64,000 bases of DNA, taken from the NCBI RefSeq assembly GCF_000696185.1, contig NZ_KK853997.1, positions 6,677,245 through 6,741,244 of the forward strand, written 5' to 3'. The position numbers were made by a program, and so were the translations under genes. Below the pieces are notes generated by a model that did not search any database, was not told where the DNA came from, and was given only the letters and a program-made list of their open reading frames with translations. This DNA comes from Kitasatospora cheerisanensis KCTC 2395. GTDB lineage: Bacteria; Actinomycetota; Actinomycetes; Streptomycetales; Streptomycetaceae. This document shows, piece by piece, positions 33,159-43,189 of the stretch (its first letter is position 1; each line of letters opens with the position of its first letter).

Positions 33159-33830
33159 TCAGGCGGCCTTCGGGACCTCGTTGTACTGCTCGGCGAGCTC
33201 CTGGCCGGACAGCTGCTGGATGGCGGCCATCACCTCGTCGGTGACCTGCCGGCGGGCCTTCGCGGAGCGGGCCTGGCCGTGCAGGTCGTCGAAGCGCAGC
33301 GGCTCGCCGAACCTGACGGTGATCCTCCGGATGCGCGGAATGCGCTTTCCGACCGGGAGGATGTGCTGCGGGCCCTCCAGCGCGACCGGGACGACCGGTA
33401 CGCCGGCGGTCAGCGCCAGCCAGGCGACGCCGGTCTTGCCGCGGTACAGGCGGCCGTCCAGCGAGCGGGTGCCCTCCGGGTAGATGCCGAAGGCCCGGCC
33501 GGACTCGAGGATCTGCAGGCCCTCCTCCAGCGAGGCGGTGGCGGCCCGGACGCTGCCGCGCTCGACCGGCACGGCGTTGATCACGTGGGTGAAGAAGTAC
33601 CGGGAGATCGCGCCCTTGAGGCCGGTGCCGGTGAAGTACTCGGCCTTCGCCAGGAAGAACACCTGACGCGGCGCGGCCAGCGGGATCACCACGCTGTCCA
33701 CGAACGACAGGTGATTGCTCGCCAGGATCACTCCGCCCTTTCTCGGCACGTTCTCCAGGCCCTCGATGGTGGGCCGGTAGACGGCCCTCGCGAGGGGCTT
33801 GAGCACGAGCTTGGTGACGAGGTCGATCAA
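33159..33830 (-). CDS. 1-acyl-sn-glycerol-3-phosphate acyltransferase (PlsC family)
   Basis: The 223-residue protein holds the glycerolipid acyltransferase motifs SNHLSFVDS (HX4D catalytic pair), FFLAKAEYF, FGIYPEGTRSLDG (glycerol phosphate binding) and VPVVPVALEG. It acylates lysophosphatidate to phosphatidate at the inner membrane face. The TTG at 33830 has GGGAGGG upstream and starts IDLVTKLVLKPLARAVYRP, fitting the family; the longer open frame to 33935 adds an unstructured basic stretch. Confidence 0.92.
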   Translation of the reverse strand: MIDLVTKLVLKPLARAVYRPTIEGLENVPRKGGVILASNHLSFVDSVVIPLAAPRQVFFLAKAEYFTGTGLKGAISRYFFTHVINAVPVERGSVRAATASLEEGLQILESGRAFGIYPEGTRSLDGRLYRGKTGVAWLALTAGVPVVPVALEGPQHILPVGKRIPRIRRITVRFGEPLRFDDLHGQARSAKARRQVTDEVMAAIQQLSGQELAEQYNEVPKAA

Positions 33831-34081
33831 CTGGCCCTCCCTGGCCGGATGTCGGACCGCCCGGGGCCCAAGGACGGCGCCTGCCGAGGGGCGGGGCACG
33901 CGGCTCGGACGGAGGTCGGACCACTGGGTTCGCACCGCAGACTACGACACTTCCCCCGCCGCCCGTCCACCACCCGCCGCAATCACGCCGCTGCGATCCT
34001 CGTCACGTCCACCTGGTGGGAAAGCGCCCTCCCACCTGGTGAGCGGCGGCCCAGCAGGTGAGACGGCGTCCGCGGGAGGGG

Positions 34082-36262
34082 TCAGCGGCGGACCGGGAAG
34101 ATCCGGCTGACCACGCGCTCGGCGGCCCGGCCGTCGTCCCACGGGCAGAACCGCTCGCGGAAGCGCTGCCGCGCGGCCGGCTCCGGGTCGCCCGCGAGCA
34201 CCGCCGCGGTCAGCGCGTCCTGGTCGGTGGCGACCGCGCCGGGCGGCTCCTTCATCAGGTCGAAGTAGACGCCGCGGACCTGCTGGTACTCCTCCCAGTC
34301 GGGGGCGTACACGGCGATCGGCCGGTCCAGCACCGCGTAGTCGAACATCATCGACGAGTAGTCGGTGACCAGGGTGTCCGCGGCCAGGTACAGGTCCTCC
34401 ACCGAGGGGTGGTCGGAGACGTCCAGCAGCCGGGCCGAGCCCTCGGTCGCCGTCAGGTCGCCCGCGCCGCCGTCGTGGAAGTAGTGGGTGCGCACCAGCA
34501 CCGTCCAGCCGGGGCCGAGCCGTTCGGCCAGCGCCGGCAGGTCCAGCAGCGGCAGGTAGCCGCCCCGGGACTCGCGGTGGGTCGGCGCGTACAGCACGGT
34601 GCGCTGCCCGGGGGCGATGCCCAGCTCGCGGCGGACCCGCGCGCACTCCTCCGAAGTGGCGTGCACCAGGCGGTCGTTGCGCGGGTAGCCGGTGTCCAGG
34701 ATCTGGTAGGTGCCGGGGAAGGCGCGGGCGAAGTGCTCGCTGGTGTGCGGGTTCGGGGACACCAGGTAGTCCCAGCGCGCCACCGCCTCGCGCAGCCGCT
34801 CGAAGTCCATCCCGTCCGCCGCGACCGGGTGGTCCACCAGGTCCATGCCCATCGCCTTCAGCGGCGTCCCGTGCTGGGTCTGCACGTGCACGGTGCCGGT
34901 CCGCTTCGCCATGGTGTGCGGGAAGTTGACGTTGTTGACGAAGTACTTGGCGGTGGCCATCGCCTTCAGGTACGCGGGGGTGTTGACGATCACGTACGGC
35001 ACGCCGTCCGGCAGCGTCGCGGCCCGCGCCGCGTTCTCCACCACCCACACGCCGCGCACCTGCGGGGCCAGCTCCCGGGCCTTCTCGTAGATCGCCGCCG
35101 GGTTGCAGGCGTACCCGCGGTGCCAGTACGCGGCGTACACCGCCAGGTGCTCGTCGATCGGCAGCCGCCGGAACGCGTTGTACGCGGTGAACCGGGCGCC
35201 GCTGCGGACCGCCTTCTTCACCCCGGGCGCGACCGCCCGGGTGCCGCGCTTGACGGCGCCCGGGAGCCGGCCGCCGCGGCGCAGCTCGGCGTAGGCCCGC
35301 CGGGAGCCGCGGGCGGCCAGCCGGTACTGGATGCCGCGCACGCCGGACGGGTAGTGGTAGCCGGCCGGGCGGTGCTTGGCGAAGTGGCCGGTGATCCGGG
35401 CGAAGAACTCGGCGCGCAGCTCGACCGGGACGAGCCCCGGGCTGTCGTAGATGGTGAGGGCCTGCTTGACGGTGCGGTCGAAGACCAGGGTGCGCAGCCG
35501 GTCGGCCCGCTCGTTGCGGTCCAGGAAGGCGAAGATCGCGTCGTACTGGGCGAAGGCGTCGGCGTGCTTGGCGGAGGCGGTGGCGGTGATCGCGCCGGGG
35601 CGGCCGCGCCGGTAGCGGTAGCAGGGGCGGTCGAGGTAGACCAGCCGGTCGGCGGCGAGCAGCAGCGGGTAGGTGACCGAGATGTCCTCGTAGTGGCCGC
35701 GGCCGAAGTGCACGTCCAGGTCGAGCAGGTACTGCCGGCGCATGATCTTGTTCCACACGGCGAGCACCGAGTTGAACAGCGCCGGGTGCTCGGCGGCGGT
35801 GCAGCCGGACACCAGCGGGGAGCCGGCCAGCACGTGCCGCCAGGGGTTCGGCTCCTCGCCGCCGTCGTGGTAGACGTGCGTGAAGTCGGTGAGCAGGACG
35901 TCGGCGGGCAGTTCGCGGGCGGTCTCGGCGCGCAGTTCGGCGAGGACGGCGTCGATGGTGCCCTCGGGCAGCCAGTCGTCGCTGTCGACGAACCAGACGT
36001 AGGTGCCGGTGGCCTCGGCGAGGCCGGCGGTGCGGGCGCCGCCCAGGCCCTGATTCTCCGTCAGGTGCAGGACCCGCATCCGGGGGTCGCCGGCCGCGTG
36101 CGCGTCCAGCAGGGCGCCGCTGCGGTCGGGGGAGCGGTCGTCCACCGCGATCAGTTCGACCTCGCCGGGGGCGGCCCCGTCGGCCCGGAGCGAGTCCAGG
36201 CACTGCGGCAGGAAGCGTTCCACGCCGTGGACGGGCAGGACGATGCTGAGCAGGGGTGGCAC
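34082..36262 (-). CDS. bifunctional glycosyltransferase (GT2) / CDP-glycerol glycerophosphotransferase
   Basis: This 726-residue protein has two catalytic halves. Residues 1-230 are a GT-A glycosyltransferase family 2 domain: LSIVLPVHGVERFLPQCLDS, VELIAVDDRSPD, GGARTAGLAEATG and the metal-binding DSDDWLPEG. Residues 330-726 are TagF/TagB-like: VQTQHGTPLKAMGMDL, VLYAPTHRESRGG, DHPSVEDLYLAADTLVTDYS and APDWEEYQQVRGVYFDL. Such proteins build or decorate teichoic-acid-like polyol phosphate chains, a main wall polymer in actinobacteria. The start is a GTG at 36262 with GGAG about nine bases upstream. No other wall-polymer gene is adjacent. Confidence 0.9.
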   Translation of the reverse strand: MPPLLSIVLPVHGVERFLPQCLDSLRADGAAPGEVELIAVDDRSPDRSGALLDAHAAGDPRMRVLHLTENQGLGGARTAGLAEATGTYVWFVDSDDWLPEGTIDAVLAELRAETARELPADVLLTDFTHVYHDGGEEPNPWRHVLAGSPLVSGCTAAEHPALFNSVLAVWNKIMRRQYLLDLDVHFGRGHYEDISVTYPLLLAADRLVYLDRPCYRYRRGRPGAITATASAKHADAFAQYDAIFAFLDRNERADRLRTLVFDRTVKQALTIYDSPGLVPVELRAEFFARITGHFAKHRPAGYHYPSGVRGIQYRLAARGSRRAYAELRRGGRLPGAVKRGTRAVAPGVKKAVRSGARFTAYNAFRRLPIDEHLAVYAAYWHRGYACNPAAIYEKARELAPQVRGVWVVENAARAATLPDGVPYVIVNTPAYLKAMATAKYFVNNVNFPHTMAKRTGTVHVQTQHGTPLKAMGMDLVDHPVAADGMDFERLREAVARWDYLVSPNPHTSEHFARAFPGTYQILDTGYPRNDRLVHATSEECARVRRELGIAPGQRTVLYAPTHRESRGGYLPLLDLPALAERLGPGWTVLVRTHYFHDGGAGDLTATEGSARLLDVSDHPSVEDLYLAADTLVTDYSSMMFDYAVLDRPIAVYAPDWEEYQQVRGVYFDLMKEPPGAVATDQDALTAAVLAGDPEPAARQRFRERFCPWDDGRAAERVVSRIFPVRR

Positions 36263-36835
36263 GTGCGTTCACTCCGCGAAGGGATCGGTGGCTCCGGCAG
36301 GTCGCCCGGTCCCCGCACACTCTACCGAGCGCCTACGCGCGTCCCCAGGGCGCGGCCGGAGCCGCGGCACCCCGGGCGCAGGTGGTCGGGGTGGCCGGGG
36401 TGCCGCGGGCGGCTGAAACGCGACCGCCGGTGCCGCGCCGTTGAAGCGGCGGCACCGGCAGCCCGGTTGGCGATCCGACCGACCCTCAACGGTCGACCGC
36501 CGGTCCGTGCACCACGCCGGAGTCGGGCCGCCGCAGCGTCGAGACGGCCCTAAGGTGACTCTCTGTGATGCCGGAAGACTGTGGTGTGACGATCAGGTGA
36601 TTCGTTCATACTCGAACACACTCGATCGGGATGGAACGGACGAGACCCGTGATCCCGTGCCGATACAGATATTGCTTGGAGGTTTCGACCACGTCAATCC
36701 CTCGTATGTGTTCAATTTCTGAACTCTGGGTTGCGCGGCCGTCGGTGCCCGGTGCGCGGACCGTGCGCAGCCCATTGCCCGACCCGGCGGCCGCTCCTAT
36801 ATTGACGCAACGTCTCACAAGGGGGTCGGAGAAGG
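36263..36835. other. 573-base intergenic region with a GC hairpin and an AT-richer patch
   Basis: CCGCGGCACCCC (36362-36373) pairs with GGGGTGCCGCGG (36397-36408) across a 23-base loop, an unusual feature between two divergent starts. From about 36555 to 36725 the GC content drops clearly and no frame has normal codon bias, so this is probably promoter or untranslated leader for the gene at 36836. I found no recognisable ribosome-linked small gene or tRNA. Confidence 0.45.
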
Positions 36836-37711
36836 ATGCCCAGCACACCGCCCGTGCGGCCGGTCAGCCCCGTCCTGCGCACCCTCGTCCTCGCACCGCT
36901 CGCGCTGGCCGCCGCCTGGACCTTCCTCACCCTGTGGCCCGCCGCCGGCTCCACCGACAGCCTGTTCGCCTGGGCGATGTCCCCCGTCACCGCCACCCTG
37001 CTCGGCTCCGCGTACGGCGGCGCCGCCGTCATGCTGCTGCTCGCCGCCCGCGCCCGCAGCTGGGCCGAGGTCCGGGTGGTCACCGCCGCCAGCTGCCTGC
37101 TGATGCTGCTGATGCTCGCCGCCACCCTCGCCGACCGGGCCGCCCTGCACCTGCACGGCGGCCCGGTCCTCGGCTTCTTCGGTGCCTGGGGCTGGCTCGC
37201 CGTCCACCTCGCCGCCCCGCCGATCGGCCTGGTCGCCCTCGGCGCCCAGTACCTCACCCGCGGCCCCGCCCCCGCCCGCACCCCCCGACTGCCCTGGTGG
37301 GTCGCCGGCCCCATGGTCAGCGGCGGCGCCGTGCTGGTGCTGCTCGGCGCCGTCCTCGCGCTGCGCCCCGAGGGGTTCGCCGCGCACTGGCCGTGGACCG
37401 CCCGCCCGCTCGACATCCGCGCGCTCGGCGCCTGGGCCGCCACCTTCGGCGCCGCGCTGCTGCTGGCCAGCCGGGAGGCCGAACTGCGCCGGGTCCGCAG
37501 CGGGATGGCCGCGCTGGTGCTCACCGGACTGCTCGGCCTGGCCGGCCTGGTCCGCTACGGCAGCCGGATCGCCTGGCACCAACCGGCGGCCTGGGTCGCC
37601 GTCCTGGTCCTCACCGCGCTGCTCGGCCTCGGCCTGTGCGGCTACGGCGTCTCCGCGCTGCTCGACCCGCCGGGCGACCGCCGGCCCCCGCGCGAGGTCG
37701 AACTGGCCTGA
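36836..37711 (+). CDS. integral membrane protein of unknown function
   Basis: The 291-residue protein contains about eight hydrophobic segments (for example LVLAPLALAAAWTFLTLWPA, VTAASCLLMLLMLAATLADR, AVLVLTALLGLGLCGYGVSA) and short charged loops. An adjacent GGAGAAGG ribosome site fixes the ATG at 36836. It resembles uncharacterised actinobacterial membrane proteins with no conserved catalytic motif that I can name. It is followed by a 334-base gap. Confidence 0.78.
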   Translation: MPSTPPVRPVSPVLRTLVLAPLALAAAWTFLTLWPAAGSTDSLFAWAMSPVTATLLGSAYGGAAVMLLLAARARSWAEVRVVTAASCLLMLLMLAATLADRAALHLHGGPVLGFFGAWGWLAVHLAAPPIGLVALGAQYLTRGPAPARTPRLPWWVAGPMVSGGAVLVLLGAVLALRPEGFAAHWPWTARPLDIRALGAWAATFGAALLLASREAELRRVRSGMAALVLTGLLGLAGLVRYGSRIAWHQPAAWVAVLVLTALLGLGLCGYGVSALLDPPGDRRPPREVELA

Positions 37712-38045
37712 GGCCGGGGCCTGTTGTGAGGGTGCTCCGGCGGAGCCGCGCCGATCCGGGGTCGAACCGGTGGGGGAGCGGTGCACACGCGTGCGCCCCG
37801 CGCGCCCCGTCGCGGCAGCGCGCCCCACGAACAACCCGAGCCGCCGCAGCACCTGACGCCCGGTCATGCTTGGATGGTGCACCATCAACCGATGCGCAGT
37901 CGTGACCGATACCACCGTACTCGGGTGGAGCGTCACTTCCGTTCGCACGATACGGTGGCAGAACACCAGGACGGTTGTGTGAAGGCCGTCATAGCCGGAT
38001 AGTCTTCGCCTCACGGCCCTGGCGCCTCGTAGGGGTGGGAAACAG
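37712..38045. promoter_or_regulatory. 334-base gap with a perfect 14-bp palindrome
   Basis: GATGGTGCACCATC at 37873-37886 is a perfect palindrome about 160 bases before the small gene at 38046. The segment 37870-38030 is AT-richer than its flanks and includes -10-like TAGTCT (about 37999-38004), so it probably holds the promoter of that gene and possibly an operator. I see no convincing gene in the gap. Confidence 0.45.
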
Positions 38046-38315
38046 ATGGAACAGATGCAAGTGCGGACGCGGCCCCGGGTGCCCGCGGTCCAGTGCGGCG
38101 TCGGCGCGACCGGCCGCCGGATCGACCGACACCTCGCCGTGCTCGGCGCGCCCGCGCTCTCGGCGGTGGACACGGCAGAAGCGCTCGGCCTGATAAGAGA
38201 ACTGACGCCGCGTGGACCCAGCGTCCCGGTCGCCGTGCCCCGGCGCTCCGTGCGGGTCTCGCTGATGGCCCCGCTGCGCCGCCTCAAGCGCAGCATGTTC
38301 GGCAGCCGAGGCTGA
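38046..38315 (+). CDS. small basic protein of unknown function, 89 aa
   Basis: The frame opens MEQMQVRTRPRVPAVQCGVG and ends RRLKRSMFGSRG. It has an Arg/Pro-rich front, one Cys and a middle helix (VDTAEALGLIRELTPRG). Codon bias is normal for the genome, it has its own AT-richer promoter region, and a perfect terminator hairpin lies 46 bases after its stop. These together make it likely to be a real gene. I do not recognise the family. An alternative ATG is three codons in. Confidence 0.6.
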   Translation: MEQMQVRTRPRVPAVQCGVGATGRRIDRHLAVLGAPALSAVDTAEALGLIRELTPRGPSVPVAVPRRSVRVSLMAPLRRLKRSMFGSRG

Positions 38316-38361
38316 GCACGCCGACGTGAGGACGGGCGGCCCCGCCGCTCGTCACCGCGCA

Positions 38362-38386
38362 CCCGACGGACCGTGGGTCCGTCGGG
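38362..38386 (+). terminator. hairpin terminator after the 89-aa gene
   Basis: CCCGACGGACC (38362-38372) and GGTCCGTCGGG (38376-38386) form a perfect 11-bp stem with a 3-base loop, followed by CTTTCGG. Confidence 0.8.
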
Positions 38387-38531
38387 CTTTCGGCGTCCCC
38401 CGGAGCCGAACCGCCCTTCCCTGGCGCGCGGTTGCGGTGCGCTGGCGCGCCCTGGCGGGCCACCTTGCGGTCGGGTGGCGTTCGTCCGCGGCCCCTGGGG
38501 GAGGCGCCTCAAGATCGGCCAGGATGGCCCC

Positions 38532-38954
38532 ATGTCCGACACCTTCCGCACCACCGTGCTCGATGTGACCACCGGCCCCAGGGAGACCGCCCTCGACATC
38601 ACCGACCGCTGCCACGCCTTCCTCCGGGACGTCGCCGGCGGGCGCGACGGCCTGCTGAACGTCTTCGTCCCGCACGCCACCGCGGGCATCGCCGTGATCG
38701 AGACCGGCTCCGGCAGCGACGACGACCTGCTCGCCACCCTGCGCGAGCTGCTGCCCGCCGACGACCGCTGGCGCCACCGGCACGGCAGCCCCGGCCACGG
38801 CCGCGACCACGTGCTGCCCGGACTGGTCGCCCCGCACGCCACCCTGCCGGTGGTCGGCGGGCAACTCGCCCTCGGCATCTGGCAGTCGGTGGTCCTGATC
38901 GACACCAACGGCGACAACCCGGAACGCACCCTGCGACTGTCCTTCTTCGGCTGA
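38532..38954 (+). CDS. YjbQ/UPF0047 family protein
   Basis: The 140-residue protein matches the YjbQ family: VFVPHATAGIAVIETGSG near residues 45-62, a long acidic segment, HGSPGHGRDHVLPGLVAPHA and GQLALGIWQSVVLIDTNGDN near the C-terminus. The conserved His and Asp residues form a small barrel active site; some members have weak thiamine phosphate synthase activity, but the true role is unsettled. It starts at the ATG at 38532, alone between two unrelated small genes. Confidence 0.88.
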   Translation: MSDTFRTTVLDVTTGPRETALDITDRCHAFLRDVAGGRDGLLNVFVPHATAGIAVIETGSGSDDDLLATLRELLPADDRWRHRHGSPGHGRDHVLPGLVAPHATLPVVGGQLALGIWQSVVLIDTNGDNPERTLRLSFFG

Positions 38955-39035
38955 TCCCTGCTTGCACACCTGTGGGAGCACCCGGGCCCCCGAAGTGGGG
39001 GCGGGGCCCGGACGGCAGGGACGTACCCTGGAGGC

Positions 39036-39256
39036 ATGGCAGAGACCGAGAGGCCCGTCGCGGACGCCGAGCAGATCTGCGAGGTGTCCGCCGACCCCGA
39101 GCAGGCCCGCCGCGGACTGCGGCCCGGCGGCCCGGCGAGCGCGCCGCGTGCGTCCGGTGCGGCGGCGAGACCGAGTTCCCGGCCGAGACCCCCGGCGCCA
39201 CCCTGTGCCCCGTCTGCACCTGGCAGCAGGCCCAGCGCGCCGCCTGCTCCGGCTGA
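39036..39256 (+). pseudogene. small zinc-ribbon protein, interrupted by one frameshift
   Basis: The first frame reads MAETERPVADAEQICEVSAD, PEQARRGLRPGG. The second supplies GERAACVRCGGETEFPAETP and LCPVCTWQQAQRAACSG to a TGA at 39254-39256. One missing base in the GGCGGCCCGGCG run near 39125-39140 accounts for the break and gives about 73 residues. The two CxxC pairs (CVRCGG, CPVC) would bind one zinc. This is a common small actinobacterial family of unknown function. It is followed directly by the alpha/beta hydrolase. Confidence 0.65.
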
Positions 39257-39278
39257 CGGCCCGTCGGACGTCCGCCCG

Positions 39279-40093
39279 ATGAACGTGATCGCCCCGAGCG
39301 CCGCCGGCCTGCTGGAACGCCCGCACGCCACGCTCGCCTTCGACACCGCCGGCCGCACCGGCCCGCTCGCCGTGCACGCCCACGGCTCGCTCTCCAGCCG
39401 GGCCCACGAGCAGCGCGCCGGACTGTTCGACTGGACGCCGCTCACCGCCACCCACCGGCTGACCCGCTACGACGCCCGCGGCCACGGCCGCTCCACCGGC
39501 CGGGCCGTCCCCGCCGACTACGGCTACCCCGCGCTCGCCGAGGACCTGCTCGCGCTCTGCGACCACCTCTCGCCGGACGAACCCGTCACCGCGCTCGGCG
39601 CGTCCATGGGCGCCGCGACCGTCCTGTGGGCCGCACTCGCCCGGCCCGAACGCTTCTCCCGCCTGGTGCTCGCGATCCCGGCCGTCGCCTGGGAGGCCCG
39701 GGCGCCCGCCGCGAGGGGCTGCGCACCGCCGCCACCCTGGTCGAACGGCGCGGCACGGGCGCGCTGCGGGCCGCCGCGAGGATCGCCGGCCCGCCGCCGG
39801 TGCTCGCCGAAGTCCCGCAGTACCCGGGCGAGTTCGACGCCGCCGAGGAGCTCGTCCCGGCCATCCTGCGGGCCGCCGCCGAGGCCGACCTGCCCGCGCC
39901 CGACCGCCTGCGCGAGCTCCCCCACCCCACCCTGATCCTCAGCTGGCCCACCGACCCGGTCCACCCCGCCGGCACCGCCCGCACCCTCGCCGCGCACCTC
40001 CCCGACGCCCGGCTGCACCCGGCCGGGACTCTGGCGGACATCAGGAGCTGGGGCGAGGTCGCGGCGGACTTCCTGGCGGCGCCCCGGGCGTGA
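39279..40093 (+). pseudogene. alpha/beta hydrolase, interrupted by one frameshift
   Basis: The first frame carries the strand-5 segment LTRYDARGHGRSTGR and the nucleophile elbow ALGASMGAATVLWAALARPE up to LAIPAVAWEARA. The second frame continues REGLRTAATLVERRGTGALR, then PTLILSWPTDPVHPAGTA with the catalytic acid, and a C-terminal His in ARLHPAGTLADIRSW is possible. One base missing in the CGGGCGCCC run near 39706 explains the break. The joined protein has about 272 residues. Its TGA at 40091-40093 and the convergent SbcC stop are the two arms of a TGACGNNNCGTCA palindrome. No specific substrate can be named. Confidence 0.72.
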
Positions 40094-40103
40094 CGGCGCG
40101 TCA
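40091..40103. repeat. TGACGNNNCGTCA palindrome joining two convergent stop codons
   Basis: TGACGGCGCGTCA. The left TGA ends the hydrolase, and the right TCA is the reverse complement of the SbcC stop. Confidence 0.65.
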
Positions 40104-43100
40104 GGCGTCCTCGCGGGTGGTGTGGTGGGTGGTGGAGCCGTGGCGGTGCTTGCGGATCAGCAGCTGGGCGGGGATCCGGGTGCGCAGGTCGGCGACGTGG
40201 CTGACGATGCCCACCGCGCGGTCGCGCTCGCGGAGCGAGTCGAGGACGTCCATGACCTCTTCGAGGGTGTTCTCGTCGAGGGTGCCGAAGCCCTCGTCGA
40301 TGAAGAGGGTGTCCAGCGGCATGCCGCCGGCCTCGTCGGTGACCACGTCGGCCAGGCCGAGGGCCAGGGCCAGCGAGGCGAAGAAGGACTCGCCGCCGGA
40401 GAGCGTCGCGGTGTCGCGCTCCCGGCCGGTCCAGGCGTCGACGACGTGCAGGGAGAGGCCCGAGCGCTTGGTGCCGGACACCAGCCCGTCGCTGTGGACC
40501 AGGGTGTAGCGGCCGCCGGACATCTTCAGCAGCCGCTGGCTGGCCGCGGCCGCGACCTGCTCCAGGCGGGCGGCCAGGACGTACGACTCCAGGCGCATCC
40601 GCAGGGCGTTCTCGGCGGGCGCGCCGGCCAGCAGCGCGGCGAGGCGGCTGATCCGGGCGTACGCGTCGAGGACGGGGGCGACGGCGGCGGCGAGGGCGGT
40701 CAGCGCGTCGGTGATCCGGGCCAGCGCGGCGACCCGGTCGACCGCCGTGCGGTGCGCCGTGTCGGCGGTGCGCAGGGCGGCCGTGGCGTGCTCCTCGGCG
40801 GTCCGCGCGGACGCGGCGTCCGCCGGCGGGAGTTCGGCGGCGGCGCGCAGCTCCGGGTCGGCGAGGCGGGCGGCGGCCTGCTCCCGCGCCGCGTCCAGCT
40901 GCTCGAACTGCCGCTGCAGGGCGTCGCGCCGATGGGCGGGGAGTTCGGCGGCGGCCAGCGCCACCAGGTCGGCGAAGCCCGCGTCCGCGGCGGCCCGCTC
41001 CAGCGCGCCGGTGGCCTCGGCGAGGCGGGCGGCGGCCTCGGCGCTGCTGCGGGCCGCGTCGAGGACGGCGGTGACGGCGGCGGCGAGGGCGTCCACCGCG
41101 GCGGCCCGGGCCGCCACCGACGGGGCGTCACCCCGGGCGGCGGCGATCCGCCCGGCCAGCGTGTCGAGTTCGACCGCGACGGCGCCCAGCCGGTCCGCGA
41201 GGACGGCGCCGCGCTCGCCGGCCTGCCGCAGCCGCTCGCTGCGGGCCCGGCGTTCGTGTTCCAGCCGCTCCACCTGCTGGCCGAGCGGCACCAGCTGCTC
41301 CGCGGTGTGCAGGGCCGCGCGCCGCCGCGCCGTCGACTCGTCGATCTCGGCGGCGAGTTCGGCGACCGAGCGGCCCGCCGCGGCGGCCTCGGCGGCCGCC
41401 GCGTCCACCTGGAGGGCGCCCAGGCGGTGCCTGGCGGCGTCGAGTTCACCCTCGGCGGCCTGCTGGGCGGCGCGGGCACGCTGCTCGTCGGCGGCCGTCA
41501 CCTGCGCCGCCGAGGGGCGGCCGGGGCCGGGTGCTCGGGCGAGCCGCAGACCCGGCACGGGTCGCCGGCGGTCAGCTGGGCGGCCAACTCGGCGGCCATG
41601 CCCGCGAGTCGGCGCTCCTGGAGGTCCAGGGTGCGGGCCCGGGCGGTCAGCGCGGCGTCCGTTCGGTCACGGACCTGCGCCTGTGCCTCGGCCAACGCGC
41701 CACGCAGGCGCAGGTGCCGCCGCGCCGCATCCTGACGCGACGTCAACTCGGCGTGCTCGGCGTCGAGTCGGGTGAGCAGGGCGTGCGCGTCGCGGGCCGC
41801 GTCGAGTTCGGCGTGCAGCTGCTTCAACTGGTCGTCGTAGCCGCCCAGCCAGTCCTGCGACTCCTCCGCCAGGTCGTCCGCCCGCTTCTGCTCGGCCACC
41901 AGCTCGGAGCGTTCGGCCAGCAGCCGGGCGTGCCGCTGCTCGTCCGCGCGGGCGGCCGCCAGCGACGCCGCCTCGGTGCGCAGCACGCCCTCGGCGGCGG
42001 CGAGTTGCGCGGCGGTCCGGACCTCGCCGAGCAGCTGCGCGGCCCACGGCGCGGCGGCCCGGGCGGCGAGCCCGCTGCGGTGCGCGGACTCGGCGTCGGC
42101 GGCCGCGCGGTGCGCGGCCAGCGCGCCCCGGTGCAGGGCGCGCAGCGGGGCCAGTGCCTCGGCGGCCAGCGCGGTGCGCAGCGCGGCCCGGTCGGCGGCG
42201 GACTCCCGTTCGGCGTCGGCGAGGCGGAGCTGCTGCTGCTGTGCGGCGCGGTACCGCTGCTGACGGTCCGCCAGGGCGGTCTGCGCGTCCAGCCGGGCGC
42301 GGGCCCGGCCCGGGCCCGCTCGGCGGCTTCCAGCGCCAGCTCCGTCGCGGCGACCCGCTCGGCGGCGGCGCCGCGCAGCATCGCGGCCCAGGCCAGCGCG
42401 TCGGCGGTCGAGGCGTCGTCGCCGGGGCGGTGCGCGGCGGCGTCCGCGGCGAGCGGCCCGGCGGCCTCCTCGGCGCGGGCCACCAGGTCGCGCAGCTGCT
42501 GCCGGCCCGCCTGCACCTGGTGCTCCTGGCGGAGCCGGCGGTCCGCCGTCCAGCGCTCCAACTGCTCGAAGCGGCCGGTGTCGAAGAGCTTGCCCAGCAG
42601 GTCGGCGCGCTGCTTGGAGTCCGCGCGCAGGAACCGCGCGAAGTCGCCCTGCGGCAGCAGCACCACCTGGCAGAACTGGTCCCGGCTCATGCCGAGCAGC
42701 CGGGTCAGCTCCTCGCCGGCCTCCTGGTGCGACCTGCTGAGCGCGACCCAGCCCGGCTCGCCCTCCCCGGCGTCCGCGACCCACTCGCGCAGCAGGGTCT
42801 GCGCCTTGTCCTGGGTGAACCCCGAGCCGCGCTTCTTCGGCCGCGACTGCTCGGGGCAGCGGGTGATCTCCAGCCGCCGCCCGCCGAGCGTCGCCTCCAG
42901 CACCACCTCGGTGCGGCGGGCCTGGTCGGCGTGGTCGCTGCGCACGCCGTTGCTCTTCCGCGAGCCCGGCAGCTCGCCGTACAGCGCGTAGCAGACCGCG
43001 TCCAGCACGCTGCTCTTGCCCGCACCGGTCGCCCCGCGCAGCAGGAACAGGCCGGACGCGGTGAGCCGGTCGAAGTCGATCCGCTCCGTCGACGCGAACG

Positions 43101-43137
43101 GGCCGAACGCGGTGACGGTGAGCCGGTGCAGCCTCAT
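40101..43137 (-). pseudogene. sbcC: SbcC exonuclease subunit (SMC-like ATPase), interrupted by two frameshifts
   Basis: The N-terminus (MRLHRLTVTAFGPFASTERI, then LLRGATGAGKSSVLDAVCYA) is the Walker A half of an SMC-like ATPase, followed by SRDQFCQVVLLPQGDFARFL. The middle is a coiled coil with the Zn hook CRVCGSPEHP. The C-terminus has TLSGGESFFASLALALGLAD (signature) and PLDTLFIDEGFGTLD (Walker B). Three consecutive frames hold these parts; one base is missing near 42310 and another near 41525, both in GC runs. Corrected, the protein has about 1,012 residues, normal for SbcC. With SbcD upstream it forms a nuclease that cleaves hairpins and processes broken DNA ends. Confidence 0.9.
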
Positions 43138-43176
43138 CGGGCGGTCCCCTCGGACAGGTGGCTTCCATGCGGCGAC

Positions 43177-43189
43177 TGACGGAGCGTCA
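43177..43189. repeat. TGACGNNNCGTCA palindrome at the SbcD stop
   Basis: TGACGGAGCGTCA between SbcC and SbcD; the right arm TCA (43187-43189) is the SbcD stop on the minus strand. Confidence 0.6.

Noticed and set aside
36612..36634. LexA-box-like CTCGAACACACTCGA
   Set aside because: Only one half-site resembles TCGAAC; the second arm does not match GTTCGA.
36441..36722. A 93-codon plus ORF in the gap before 36836
   Set aside because: Codon bias changes along it, it has no ribosome site and the sequence is low-complexity at first and AT-rich later.
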